Assembly: GCA_036971475.1 (NCBI GenBank)
Contig: JBAIZL010000376.1
Location: 8,831,501-8,895,500, forward strand
DNA length: 64,000 nt
Origin: Prosapia bicincta
Taxonomy: Eukaryota; Arthropoda; Insecta; Hemiptera; Cercopidae
Reading direction: 5' to 3'
The position numbers and the translations under genes were made by a program. Shown here in pieces: positions 14,901 to 27,942 of the stretch; position 1 is the stretch's first letter, and each line of letters opens with the position of its first letter. The notes beneath the pieces were generated by a model that made no database searches, was not told the DNA's origin, and saw nothing but the letters and a program-made list of their open reading frames with translations.

Positions 14901-17300
14901 AATGTTGAAAAAATATATTTTTTTCGCACAATTTTTGAAAGCATTGCTAGGGATTTTAAATGTTAAATAAATATATTTTTTTAAAAAAATTCATGAAAGC
15001 GTTGCAAGGCATTATGAAATGTTGAAAAATAAATTTGTTTTCAAAATTCATGAAAGCGTTGCTACGCATTTTGAAATGTTGAAAGAATATATATTTTTTT
15101 TACCAAATTCATGAAAGCGTTGCAAGGCATTATGAAATGTTGAAAAATAAATTTGTTTTCAAAATTCATGAAAGCGTTGCTACGCATTTTGAAATGTTGA
15201 AAGAATATATATTTTTTTTACAAAATTCATGAAAGCGTTGATAGGAGTTTTTAAATGTTGAAAAAATATATTTTTTTCACTTTATTCATAACAGCGTTAC
15301 TAGGCATTTAGAAATGTTGAAAAAATATGTTTTATACACAAAATTATTGAGAGCGTTGCTAGGCATTTTAAAATGTTGAAAACATATTTTTTTTCAAAAT
15401 TCATAAAAGCGTTGCTAGGCATTTTGAAATGAGAAATATATATATATTGTTTCCAAAATTCATGAAAGTGTTGCTAGGCATTTTGAAAAAATATATTTTT
15501 TACACAAAATTATTGAGAGCGTTGCTAGGCGTTTTTCAATGTTGAAAAAATATATTTTTCTACAAAATTTATGAAAAAGTCGCTAGGCATTTTGAAATGT
15601 TGAAAAAATATATTTTGATTACAAAATTCAGGAAAGCCTTGCTAGGCATTTTGAAATGTTGAAAAAATATACTTTTTTTTACAAAAATCGTGAAAGCGTA
15701 GCTAGGCAATATGAAGTGTTGAAAAAATAAATTTGTTTCACATTATACATAACAGCGTTGCTAGGCATTTTAAAATGTTGAAAAAATATATTTTTTTTAC
15801 AAAATTCATGAAAGCGTTGCTATGCATTTTGAAATGTTGAAAATATATATTTTTTTTACAAAATTCATGAAAGCGTTGCTAGGCATTTTGAAATGTTGAA
15901 AAAATATACTTTTTTTTACTAAATTCGTGAAAGCGTTGCTAGGCAATATGAATTGCTGAAAAAATAAAATGTTCTCACAATATTCATAAAAGCGTTGCTA
16001 GGCATTTTGAAATGTGGAAAAATATATTTTGTTTACCAAATTCATGAAGCGTTGCTAGGCATTTTGAAAAAATATATTTTTTTTACAAAATTCATGAAAG
16101 CGTTGCTAGGCATTATGAAATGTTGAAAAAATAAATTTGTTTCACATTATACATAACAGTGTTGCTAGGCATTTCGAAATGTTGAAAAAATATATTTTTT
16201 TTACAAAATTCATGAAAGCGTTGCTATGCATTTTGAAATGTTGAAAAAATATATTTTTTTTATTAAATTCATGATAGCGTTGCTAGGCATTTAGAAATGT
16301 TGAAAAAATATATTTTTTTCACACAATTCATGAAAGCTTTGCTAGGCATTTTGAAATATGGGAAAAATATATTTTGTTTACCAAATTCATGAAAGCGTGG
16401 CTAGGCATTTTCAAATGTTGAAAAAATATACTTTTTTTTACAAAATTCGTGAAAGATTGCTAGGCAATATGAAATGTTGAAAAAATAATTTTTTGTTTAC
16501 CAAATTCATGGAAGCATTGCTAGGCATTTTGAAATGTTGAAAAAATATACTTTTTTTACAAAATTCGTGAAAGCGTTGCTAGGCAATATTAAATGTTGAA
16601 AAAATATATTTTGTTTACCAAATTCAAGGAAGCGTTGCTAGGAATGTTGAAATGTTGAAAAAATATATTTTTTTTTACAAAACTTATGAAAGCGTTGCTA
16701 GGCAATATGAAATGTTGAAAAAATATATTTTGTTTACCAAATTCATGGAATCGTAGCTAGGCATTTTGAAATGATGAAAAAATATATTTTTTTTTACAAA
16801 ACTCATGAAAGCGTTGCTAGGCACTTTGAAAAAATATATTTTTTTCACATTATTCATAACATCGTTGCTAGGCAATTTTAAATGTTGAAAAAATATATTT
16901 TTTTCACACAATTATTGAAAGCATTGCTAGGCATTTTAAATGTTGAAAAAATATATTTTTTTTACAAAATTCATGAAAACGTTGCAAGGCATTATGAAAT
17001 GTTGAAAAATAAGTTTGTTTTCCAAATTCATGATAGCGTTGTTACGCATTTTGAAATGTTGAAAAAATATATATTGTTTACCATATTCATGAAACCGTTG
17101 CTAGGCATTTTGAAATGTTGAAAAAATATATTTTTTTCACATTATTCATAACAGCGTTGCTAGGCATTTAGAAAGGTTGACAAAATATATTTTTTTTACA
17201 AAATTCATGAAAGCGTTGCTATGCATTTTGAAATGTTGAAAAAATATATTTTGTTTACAAAATTCATGAAAGCATTGCTAGGCATTTTGAAATGTTGAAA
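8990..17300. repeat. Diverged monomeric part of the satellite array
   Basis: Between the left and right HOR domains the monomers are more heterogeneous and long identical blocks are fewer. Local block sharing persists: a shortened-monomer block beginning with GGAAGAAATATATTTTATTTA recurs near 3348, 10530, 11464 and 13275, and the block at 9169-9350 resembles part of the 881 bp unit. Non-canonical monomers are frequent here (near 11930-11950, and 12640-12690 where a monomer is scrambled). This looks like an older interior of the array. Confidence 0.7.
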
Positions 17301-17339
17301 AAATATATTTTTTTTATTAAATTCATGATAGCGTTGCTA

Positions 17340-20020
17340 GGCATTTAGAAATGTTGAAAAAATATATTTTTTTCACACAATTCATGAAAGTTTTCTAGGC
17401 ATTTTGAAATATGGGAAAAATATATTTTGTTTACCAAATTCATGAAAGCGTTGCTATGCATTTTGAAATGTTGAAAAAATATATTTTGTATACAAAAATC
17501 ATGAAAGCGTGGCTAGGCATTTTGAAAAAATATATTTTGTACACAAAATTATTGAGAGCGTTGCTAGGCGTTATTAAATGTTGAAAAAATATATTTTTCT
17601 AAAAAATGTATGAAAGCGTTGCTAGGCATTTTGAAATGTTAAAAAAATATATTTGTTTCACATTATACATAACAGCGTTGCTAGGCATTTTGAAATATTG
17701 AAAAAATATATTTTTTTTACAAAATTCATGAAGGCGTTGCTATGCATTTTGAAATATTGAAAAAAATATACTTTTTTTACAAAATTCGTGAAAGCGTTGC
17801 TAGGCAATATGAAAAGTTGTTAAAATATATTTTGTTTACCAAATTCATGGAAGCGTTGCTAGGCATTTTGAAAAGTTGAAAAAATATATTTTTTTTACAA
17901 AATTCATGAAAGCGTTGCTAGGCATTTTGAAATGTTGAAAAAATATATTTTTTTTCAAAATTCATGAAAGCGTTGCTAGGCATTTTGAAATAAGGAAAAA
18001 TATATTTTTTTACCAAATTCATGAAAGCGTTGCTAGGCATTTTGAAATGTTGAAAAAATATATTTTTTTTACAAAACTCATGAAAGCGTTGCTAGGCATT
18101 TTGAAATACAAAAAAAATAAATATTGTTTACCAAATTCATGAAAGCGTTGCTACGCATTTTGAAATTTTGAAAAAATATATTTTTTTTACAAAATTCATG
18201 AAAGCGTTTCTAGGCATTTTGAAATGTTGAAAAAATATATTTTTTTTACATTATTTATAACAGCGTTGCTAGGCATTTAGACATGTTGAAAAAATATATT
18301 TTATACACAAATTTATTGAGAGCGTTGCTAGGCATTTTAAAATGTTGAAAAAATATATTTTTTTTACAAAATTCAAGAAAGCGTTGCTAGACATTATTAA
18401 ATGTTGAAAAAATATATTTTTCTACAAAATTTATGAAAGCGTTGCTAGGCATTTTGAAATGTTAAAAAAATAATTTTTTTTTACAAAATTCATGAAAGCG
18501 TGGTTAAGCATTTTTAAATGTAAAAAAAATATATTTTGTATACCAAATTCATGAAAGCGTTGCTAATCATTATGAAATGTTGAAAAAATTAATTTTGTTT
18601 ACAAAATTCATGAAAGCGTTGCTAGGCATTATGAAATGTTGAAAAAATAAATTTTTTTCACAATATTCATAAAAGCGTTGCTAGGCATTTTGAAATGTGG
18701 AAGAAATATATTTTGTTTGCCAAATTCATGAAAGCGTTGCTAGTCATTTTTAAATGTTAAAAAAATATATTTTTTTCACAAAATTAATGTAAGCGTTGCT
18801 AGGCATTTTAAATTGTTGAAAAAAATATATTTTTTTACAAAATAAATAAAAGCCCTGCTAGGCATTATGAAGTGTTGAAAAAATATATTTTTTTCACATT
18901 ATACATAACAGCGTTGCTAGGCATTTTGAAATGTTGAAAAAATATATTTTTTTTACAAAATTCATGAAAGCGTTGCTATGCATTTTGAAATGTTGAAAAA
19001 ATATATTTTGTTTACAAAATTCATGAAAGCGTTGCTAGGCATTTTGAAATGTTGAAAAAATATACTTTTTTTACAAAATTCGTGAAAGCGTTGCTAGGCA
19101 ATATGAAATGTTGTTAAAATATATTTTGTTTACCAAATTCATGGAAGCGTTGCTAGGCATTTTGAAATGTTGAAAAAATATATTTCTTTTACAAAATTCA
19201 TGAAAGCGTTGCTAGGCATTTTGAAATGTTGAAAAAATATATTTTTTTCACACAATTCATGAAAGTTTTCTAGGCATTTTGAAATATGGGAAAAATATAT
19301 TTTGTTTACCAAATTCATGAAAGCGTTGCTATGCATTTTGAAATGTTGAAAAAATATATTTTGTTTACAAAATTCATGAAAGCATGGCTAGGCATTTTGA
19401 AAAAATATATTTTGTACATAAAATTATTGAGAGCGTTGCTAGGCGTTTTTAAATGTTGAAAAAATATATTTTTCTAAAAAAATGTATGAAAGCGTTGCTA
19501 GGCATTTTGAAATGTTAAAAAAATATATTTGTTTCACATTATACATAACAGCGTTGCTAGGCATTTTGAAATATTGAAAAAATATATTTTTTTTACAAAA
19601 TTCATGAAGGCGTTGCTATGCATTTTGAAATATTGAAAAAAATATACTTTTTTTACAAAATTCGTGAGCGTTGCTAGGCAATATGAAAAGTTGTTAAAAT
19701 ATATTTTGTTTACCAAATTCATGGAAGCGTTGCTAGGCATTTTGAAATGTTGAAAAAAGATATTTTTTTTACAAAATTCATGAAAGCGTTGCTAGGCATT
19801 TTGAAATGTTGAAAAAATATATTTTTTTTCAAAATTCATGAAAGCGTTGCTAGGCATTTTGAAATAAGGAAAAATATATTTTTTTACTAAATTCATGAAA
19901 GCGTTGCTAGGCATTTTGAAATGTTGAAAAAATATATTTTTTTTACAAAACTCATGAAAGCGTTGCTAGGCATTTTGAAATACAAAAAAAATAAATATTG
20001 TTTACCAAATTCATGAAAGC
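17340..20020. repeat. Higher-order repeat of ~1.88 kb (32 monomers), about 1.4 copies
   Basis: A rare monomer with the truncated core GAAAGTTTTCTAGGC occurs at 17386 and 19261, and a rare ATGAAGGCGTTGCTATGC block at about 17731 and 19617. The spacing is 1875-1886 bp, about 32 monomers. The matching order of unusual monomers over several hundred bp shows a duplicated multi-monomer block. A related order near 16261 suggests an additional diverged copy. Confidence 0.75.
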
Positions 20021-23000
20021 GTTGCTACGCATTTTGAATTTTTTAAAAAATACATTTTTTTTACAAAATTCATGAAAGCGATTCTAGGCATTTTGAAATG
20101 TTGAAAAAATATTTTTTTTCACATTATTCATAATAGCATTGCTAGGCATTTAGAAAGGTCGAAAAAATATATTTTGTTTACCAAATTCATGGAAGCGTTG
20201 CTAGGCATTTTGAAATGTTGAAAATATATATTTTTTTTTACAAAACTCATGAAAGCGTTGCTAGGCAATTTGAAATGTTGAAAAAATATATTTTTTTCAC
20301 ATTATTCATAACAGCATTGCTAGGCATTTAGAAATGTCGAAAAAATATATTTTGTTTACCAAATTCATGAAAGCGTTGCTAGGCATTTTGAAATGTTGAA
20401 AAAATATATTTTTTTTACATTATTTATAACAGCGTTGCTAGGCATTTAGACATGTTGAAAAAATATATTTTGTACACAAAATTATTGAGAGCGTTGCTAG
20501 GCATTTTAAAATGTTGAAAAAATATATTTTTTTTACAAAATTCAAGAAAGCTTTGCTAGACATTATTAAATGTTGAAAAAATATATTTTTCTACAAAATT
20601 TATGAAAGCGTTGCTAGGCATTTTGAAATGTTAAAAAAATAATTTTTTTTTACAAAATTCATGAAAGCGTGGTTAAGCATTTTGAAATGTAAAAAAAATA
20701 TATTTTGTATACCAAATTCATGAAAGCGTTGCTAATCATTATGAAATGTTGAAAAAATTTATTTTGTTTACAAAATTCATGAAAGCGTTGCTAGGCATTA
20801 TGATATGTTGAAAAAATAAATTTTTTTCACAATATTCATAAAAGCGTTGCTAGGCATTTTGAAATGTGGAAGAAATATATTTTGTTTGCCAAATTCATGA
20901 AAGCGTTGCTAGGCATTTTGAAATGTTGAAAAAATATATTTTTTTCACAAAATTCATAAAAGCGTTGCTAGGCATTTTGAAATGTTAAAAAAATATATTT
21001 TTTTCACAAAATTAATATAAGCGTTGCTAGGCATTTTAAATTGTTGAAAAAAATATATTTTTTTACAAAATAAATAAAAGCCTTGCTAGGCATTATGAAG
21101 TGTTGAAAAAATATATTTTTTTCACATTATACATAACAGCGTTGCTAGGCATTTTGAAATGTTGAAAAAATATATTTTTTTTACAAAATTCATGAAAGCG
21201 TTGCTATGTATTTTGAAATGTTGAAAAAATATATTTTGTTTACAAAGTTCATGAAAGCGTTGCTAGGCATTTTGAAATGTTGAAAAAATATACTTTTTTT
21301 ACAAAATTCGTGAAAGCGTTGCTAGGCAATATGAAATGTTGTTAAAATATATTTTGTTTACCAAATTCATGGAAGCGTTGCTAGGCATTTTGAAATGTTG
21401 AAAAAATATATTTTTTTTACAAAATTCATGAAAGCGTTACTAGGCATTTTGAAATGTTGAAAAAATATATTTTTTTTCAAAATTCATGAAAGCGTTGCTA
21501 GGCATTTTGAAATATGGAAAAATATATTTTTTTACCAAATTCATGAAAGCGTTTCTAGGCATTTTGAAATGTTGAAAAAATATATTTTTTTCACATTATT
21601 CATAACAGCATTGCTAGGCATTTAGAAATGTCGAAAAAATATATTTTGTTTACCAAATTCATGGAAGCGTTGCTAGGCATTTTGAAATGTTGAAAAAATA
21701 TATTTTTTTTACAAAACTCATGAAAGCGTTTCTAGGCATTTTGAAATATTGAAAAAATATATTTTTATTACATTATTTATAACAGCGTTGCTAGGCATTT
21801 AGACATGTTGAAAAAATATATTTTATACACAAAATTATTGAGAGCGTTGCTAGGCATTTTAAAATGTTGAAAAAATATATTTTTTTTACAAAATTCAAGA
21901 AAGCGTTGCTAGACATTATTAAATGTTGAAAAAATATATTTTTCTACAAAATTTATGAAAGCGTTGCTAGGCATTTTGAAATGTTAAAAAAATAATTTTT
22001 TTTCACAAAATTCATGAAAGCGTGGTTAAGCACTTTGTAATGTGGAAAAAATATATTTTGTTTACCAAATTCATGAAAGCGTTGCTAATCATTATGAAAT
22101 GTTGAAAAAATTAATTTTGTTTACAAAATTCATGAAAGCGTTGCTAGGCATTATGAAATGTTGAAAAAATATATTTTTTTTACAAAATTAATGTAAGCGT
22201 TGCTAGGCATTTTAAATTGTTGAAAAAAATATATTTTTTTACAAAATAAATTAATGCCTTGCTAGGCATTATGAAGTGTTGAAAAAATAAATTTTTTTCA
22301 CATTATTCATAACGGCGTTGCTAGGCATTTTGAAATGTTGACAAAATATATTTTTTTTACAAAATTCATGAAAGCGTTGCTACGCATTTTGAATTTTTTA
22401 AAAAATACATTTTTTTTACAAAATTCATGAAAGCGATTCTAGGCATTTTGAAATGTTGAAAAAATATTTTTTTTCACATTATTCATAATAGCATTGCTAG
22501 GCATTTAGAAAGGTCGAAAAAATATATTTTGTTTACCAAATTCATGGAAGCGTTGCTAGGCATTTTGAAATGTTGAAAATATATATTTTTTTTACAAAAC
22601 TCATGAAAGCGTTGCTAGGCAATTTGAAATGTTGAAAAAATATATTTTTTTCACATTATTCATAACAGCATTGCTAGGCATTTAGAAATGTCGAAAAAAT
22701 ATATTTTGTTTACCAAATTCATGAAAGCGTTGCTAGGCATTTTGAAATGTTGAAAAAATATATTTTTTTTACATTATTTATAACAGCGTTGCTAGGCATT
22801 TAGACATGTTGAAAAAATATATTTTGTACACAAAATTATTGAGAGCGTTGCTAGGCATTTTAAAATGTTGAAAAAATATATTTTTTTTACAAAATTCAAG
22901 AAAGCTTTGCTAGACATTATTAAATGTTGAAAAAATATATTTTTCTACAAAATTTATGAAAGCGTTGCTAGGCATTTTGAAATGTTAAAAAAATAATTTT

Positions 23001-26000
23001 TTTTTACAAAATTCATGAAAGCGTGGTTAAGCATTTTGAAATGTAAAAAAAATATATTTTGTATACCAAATTCATGAAAGCGTTGCTAATCATTATGAAA
23101 TGTTGAAAAAATTTATTTTGTTTACAAAATTCATGAAAGCGTTGCTAGGCATTATGATATGTTGAAAAAATAAATTTTTTTCACAATATTCATAAAAGCG
23201 TTGCTAGGCATTTTGAAATGTGGAAGAAATATATTTTGTTTGCCAAATTCATGAAAGCGTTGCTAGGCATTTTGAAATGTTGAAAAAATATATTTTTTTC
23301 ACAAAATTCATAAAAGCGTTGCTAGGCATTTTGAAATGTTAAAAAAATATATTTTTTTCACAAAATTAATATAAGCGTTGCTAGGCATTTTAAATTGTTG
23401 AAAAAAATATATTTTTTTACAAAATAAATAAAAGCCTTGCTAGGCATTATGAAGTGTTGAAAAAATATATTTTTTTCACATTATACATAACAGCGTTGCT
23501 AGGCATTTTGAAATGTTGAAAAAATATATTTTTTTTACAAAATTCATGAAAGCGTTGCTATGTATTTTGAAATGTTGAAAAAATATATTTTGTTTACAAA
23601 GTTCATGAAAGCGTTGCTAGGCATTTTGAAATGTTGAAAAAATATACTTTTTTTACAAAATTCGTGAAAGCGTTGCTAGGCAATATGAAATGTTGTTAAA
23701 ATATATTTTGTTTACCAAATTCATGGAAGCGTTGCTAGGCATTTTGAAATGTTGAAAAAATATATTTTTTTTACAAAATTCATGAAAGCGTTACTAGGCA
23801 TTTTGAAATGTTGAAAAAATATATTTTTTTTCAAAATTCATGAAAGCGTTGCTAGGCATTTTGAAATATGGAAAAATATATTTTTTTACCAAATTCATGA
23901 AAGCGTTTCTAGGCATTTTGAAATGTTGAAAAAATATATTTTTTTCACATTATTCATAACAGCATTGCTAGGCATTTAGAAATGTCGAAAAAATATATTT
24001 TGTTTACCAAATTCATGGAAGCGTTGCTAGGCATTTTGAAATGTTGAAAAAATATATTTTTTTTACAAAACTCATGAAAGCGTTTCTAGGCATTTTGAAA
24101 TATTGAAAAAATATATTTTTATTACATTATTTATAACAGCGTTGCTAGGCATTTAGACATGTTGAAAAAATATATTTTATACACAAAATTATTGAGAGCG
24201 TTGCTAGGCATTTTAAAATGTTGAAAAAATATATTTTTTTTACAAAATTCAAGAAAGCGTTGCTAGACATTATTAAATGTTGAAAAAATATATTTTTCTA
24301 CAAAATTTATGAAAGCGTTGCTAGGCATTTTGAAATGTTAAAAAAATAATTTTTTTTCACAAAATTCATGAAAGCGTGGTTAAGCACTTTGTAATGTGGA
24401 AAAAATATATTTTGTTTACCAAATTCATGAAAGCGTTGCTAATCATTATGAAATGTTGAAAAAATTAATTTTGTTTACAAAATTCATGAAAGCGTTGCTA
24501 GGCATTATGAAATGTTGAAAAAATATATTTTTTTTACAAAATTAATGTAAGCGTTGCTAGGCATTTTAAATTGTTGAAAAAAATATATTTTTTTACAAAA
24601 TAAATTAATGCCTTGCTAGGCATTATGAAGTGTTGAAAAAATAAATTTTTTTCACATTATTCATAACGGCGTTGCTAGGCATTTTGAAATGTTGACAAAA
24701 TATATTTTTTTTACAAAATTCATGAAAGCGTTGCTACGCATTTTGAATTTTTTAAAAAATACATTTTTTTTACAAAATTCATGAAAGCGATTCTAGGCAT
24801 TTTGAAATGTTGAAAAAATATTTTTTTTCACATTATTCATAATAGCATTGCTAGGCATTTAGAAAGGTCGAAAAAATATATTTTGTTTACCAAATTCATG
24901 GAAGCGTTGCTAGGCATTTTGAAATGTTGAAAATATATATTTTTTTTACAAAACTCATGAAAGCGTTGCTAGGCAATTTGAAATGTTGAAAAAATATATT
25001 TTTTTCACATTATTCATAACAGCATTGCTAGGCATTTAGAAATGTCGAAAAAATATATTTTGTTTACCAAATTCATGAAAGCGTTGCTAGGCATTTTGAA
25101 ATGTTGAAAAAATATATTTTTTTTACATTATTTATAACAGCGTTGCTAGGCATTTAGACATGTTGAAAAAATATATTTTGTACACAAAATTATTGAGAGC
25201 GTTGCTAGGCATTTTAAAATGTTGAAAAAATATATTTTTTTTACAAAATTCAAGAAAGCGTTGCTAGACATTATTAAATGTTGAAAAAATATATTTTTCT
25301 ACAAAATTTATGAAAGCGTTGCTAGGCATTTTGAAATATTAAAAAAATAATTTTTTTTTACAAAATTCATGAAAGCGTGGTTAAGCATTTTGAAATGTAA
25401 AAAAAATATATTTTGTATACCAAATTCATGAAAGCGTTGCTAATCATTATGAAATGTTGAAAAAATTTATTTTGTTTACAAAATTCATGAAAGCGTTGCT
25501 AGGCATTATGATATGTTGAAAAAATAAATTTTTTTCACAATATTCATAAAAGCGTTGCTAGGCATTTTGAAATGTGGAAGAAATATATTTTGTTTGCCAA
25601 ATTCATGAAAGCGTTGCTAGGCATTTTGAAATGTTGAAAAAATATATTTTTTTCACAAAATTCATAAAAGCGTTGCTAGGCATTTTGAAATGTTAAAAAA
25701 ATATATTTTTTTCACAAAATTAATATAAGCGTTGCTAGGCATTTTAAATTGTTGAAAAAAATATATTTTTTTACAAAATAAATAAAAGCCTTGCTAGGCA
25801 TTATGAAGTGTTGAAAAAATATATTTTTTTCACATTATACATAACAGCGTTGCTAGGCATTTTGAAATGTTGAAAAAATATATTTTTTTTACAAAATTCA
25901 TGAAAGCGTTGCTATGTATTTTGAAATGTTGAAAAAATATATTTTGTTTACAAAGTTCATGAAAGCGTTGCTAGGCATTTTGAAATGTTGAAAAAATATA

Positions 26001-27083
26001 CTTTTTTTACAAAATTCGTGAAAGCGTTGCTAGGCAATATGAAATGTTGTTAAAATATATTTTGTTTACCAAATTCATGGAAGCGTTGCTAGGCATTTTG
26101 AAATGTTGAAAAAATATATTTTTTTTACAAAATTCATGAAAGCGTTACTAGGCATTTTGAAATGTTGAAAAAATATATTTTTTTTCAAAATTCATGAAAG
26201 CGTTGCTAGGCATTTTGAAATATGGAAAAATATATTTTTTTACCAAATTCATGAAAGCGTTTCTAGGCATTTTGAAATGTTGAAAAAATATATTTTTTTC
26301 ACATTATTCATAACAGCATTGCTAGGCATTTAGAAATGTCGAAAAAATATATTTTGTTTACCAAATTCATGGAAGCGTTGCTAGGCATTTTGAAATGTTG
26401 AAAAAATATATTTTTTTTACAAAACTCATGAAAGCGTTTCTAGGCATTTTGAAATATTGAAAAAATATATTTTTATTACATTATTTATAACAGCGTTGCT
26501 AGGCATTTAGACATGTTGAAAAAATATATTTTATACACAAAATTATTGAGAGCGTTGCTAGGCATTTTAAAATGTTGAAAAAATATATTTTTTTTACAAA
26601 ATTCAAGAAAGCGTTGCTAGACATTATTAAATGTTGAAATAATATATTTTTCTACAAAATTTATGAAAGCGTTGCTAGGCATTTTGAAATGTTAAAAAAA
26701 TAATTTTTTTTCACAAAATTCATGAAAGCGTGGTTAAGCACTTTGAAATGTGGAAAAAATATATTTTGTTTACCAAATTCATGAAAGCGTTGCTAATCAT
26801 TATGAAATGTTGAAAAAATTAATTTTGTTTACAAAATTCATGAAAGCGTTGCTAGGCATTATGAAATGTTGAAAAAATATATTTTTTTTACAAAATTAAT
26901 GTAAGCGTTGCTAGGCATTTTAAATTGTTGAAAAAAATATATTTTTTTACAAAATAAATAAATGCCTTGCTAGGCATTATGAAGTGTTGAAAAAATAAAT
27001 TTTTTTCACATTATTCATAACGGCGTTGCTAGGCATTTTGAAATGTTGACAAAATATATTTTTTTTACAAAATTCATGAAAGC
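20021..27083. repeat. Higher-order repeat of 2354 bp (40 monomers), three copies, internal 1353+1001 structure
   Basis: A distinctive monomer (GTTGCTACGC followed by ATTTTGAATTTTTT) starts at 20021, 22376 and 24730, giving units of 2355 and 2354 bp. The third unit ends at 27083, exactly where the satellite stops. Within the unit a rare AAGCGTGGTTAAGCA monomer occurs twice, at 20665, 22018, 23019, 24372, 25373 and 26726. Spacings alternate 1353, 1001, 1353, 1001, 1353, so the 40-mer arose by duplication inside an older repeat (about 23 plus 17 monomers). Copies differ by only scattered substitutions (for example AAAGCTTTG at 22895 versus AAAGCGTTG in the third copy). Confidence 0.95.
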
Positions 27084-27942
27084 GTTGCAAAGCACTATTG
27101 ACATAAAAAGTATTTATCATCCTAATATTACAATTATACACTACTGACTATTTTTCGTTATAAGTAACAATATGTTGACCATTAAAATATACATATACGT
27201 GTTTAAATAGACATCACATGACGTACAACCAAGCTGAACGTTTTATACTGGTATGTATTATGAATATTCTTTTCATTTAATTATTTCATAGAATTTAGGT
27301 TCACGTTTCTGATTTACATTTCTATATTCACTGTATTCTCGAAATAAGGTTTTAAAACACTGTGAAGGAATACAATTTTTGAAATCTTTAAATAGTTATA
27401 CATTGCCCAAAGTCATCTCACACAGTTCATTCAATGGTGTGTTAGTTCTTAAATATATTTATCCATGTTTTCAAATAAAAATACCAAGTTTTGGTATTAC
27501 TCCTGAGAGAGTGGTTGGAGCTCTCTTGTAAGAGGCTGGGAGGCGTGTTTGGGTAAGTTACTAAGGTTGGCTTATAGAATAAAAAAGTATGAGTATTCTG
27601 TATCAAAAAACATTAGGAACATTAACTTCACAAGGTAAATATCTATAAAAAGTTTAAAATATGGAATGAATAAATAGAAATCATTATAGGTATTGGTGGT
27701 CCTTATAAAAAATGGATATATAGAAATAGGTAATAAGCAAAATAAAAAATTACCTGTGTCACAATATAAATATGATTTTGAAACTTTTTCTTTCACGAAG
27801 ACAACATCATTTTCACAGAGAGTTTATCCTGACGTGGAATTTTACAGATATGTAAAAGATGTTAACCTCAAAAAGCATTGATTGACTATGTATTCAACAG
27901 AAAAAAAAATAATTAGCATTTGATACAATGTCAGAGAAATAG
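27084..27942 (+). repeat. Dispersed repeat family X, copy 1
   Basis: This unit can be aligned by eye with 27943-29100 and 40300-41745. Part A runs from ACTATTGACATAAAAAGTAT through TATTATGAATATTCTTTTC to an AAATAAAAATACCA segment. Part C begins with a GC-richer core (GAGAGNGTGGTTGG, GCTCTCTTGTA, GGCTTATAGAATAAAAA) and ends in TTCTTTCACGAAGACAACATC, CAGAGAGTTTATCCTGAC and TTTACAGATATGTAA. Part B, seen in the other copies, is missing here. I do not recognise the family. No convincing coding frame, terminal inverted repeat or tRNA-like promoter was seen. It abuts the satellite directly. Confidence 0.8.

Larger units (their letters stand above)
1..27083. repeat. Satellite DNA array, ~59 bp monomer, AT-rich
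   Basis: The first 27 kb is an unbroken head-to-tail array of about 460 monomers. The period is 59 bp, measured for example between identical anchors at 7681 and 7740. Each monomer has an A-tract/T-tract segment (AAAAAATATATTTTTTT), then ACAAAATTCATGAAA, then a GC-richer GCGTTGCTAGGCA core, then TTTTGAAATGTTG. Several monomer types recur: type a with TTCATGAAAGCG, type b with TTCATAACAGCG, type c with TTATTGAGAGCG or TTATTGAAAGC, and a shortened type lacking about 10 bp before the A-tract (near 3385 and 10575). No transposon or gene interrupts it. Short open frames of 60-88 codons recur because 59-60 bp spacing keeps a frame open over three or four monomers; I do not regard them as genes. Such arrays are typical of centromeric or other constitutive heterochromatin, but the location is inferred. 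Confidence 0.98.

Noticed and set aside
526..19740. Many 60-88 codon open frames across the satellite with KKYIFF / HESVARH or MPSNAF / NISKC repeated peptides
   Set aside because: They arise from reading 59-60 bp monomers in a frame that stays open for three or four units, occur on both strands, and vary with monomer type. There is no start context or conservation beyond the repeat itself.
1..27083. Regular short repeats as a CRISPR array
   Set aside because: There are no unique spacers; the whole 59 bp unit is conserved, and the context is clearly eukaryotic.
1..27083. CENP-B box in the satellite
   Set aside because: No match to the NTTCGNNNNANNCGGGN pattern was found in the monomer consensus; the GC core is GCGTTGCTAGGCA.
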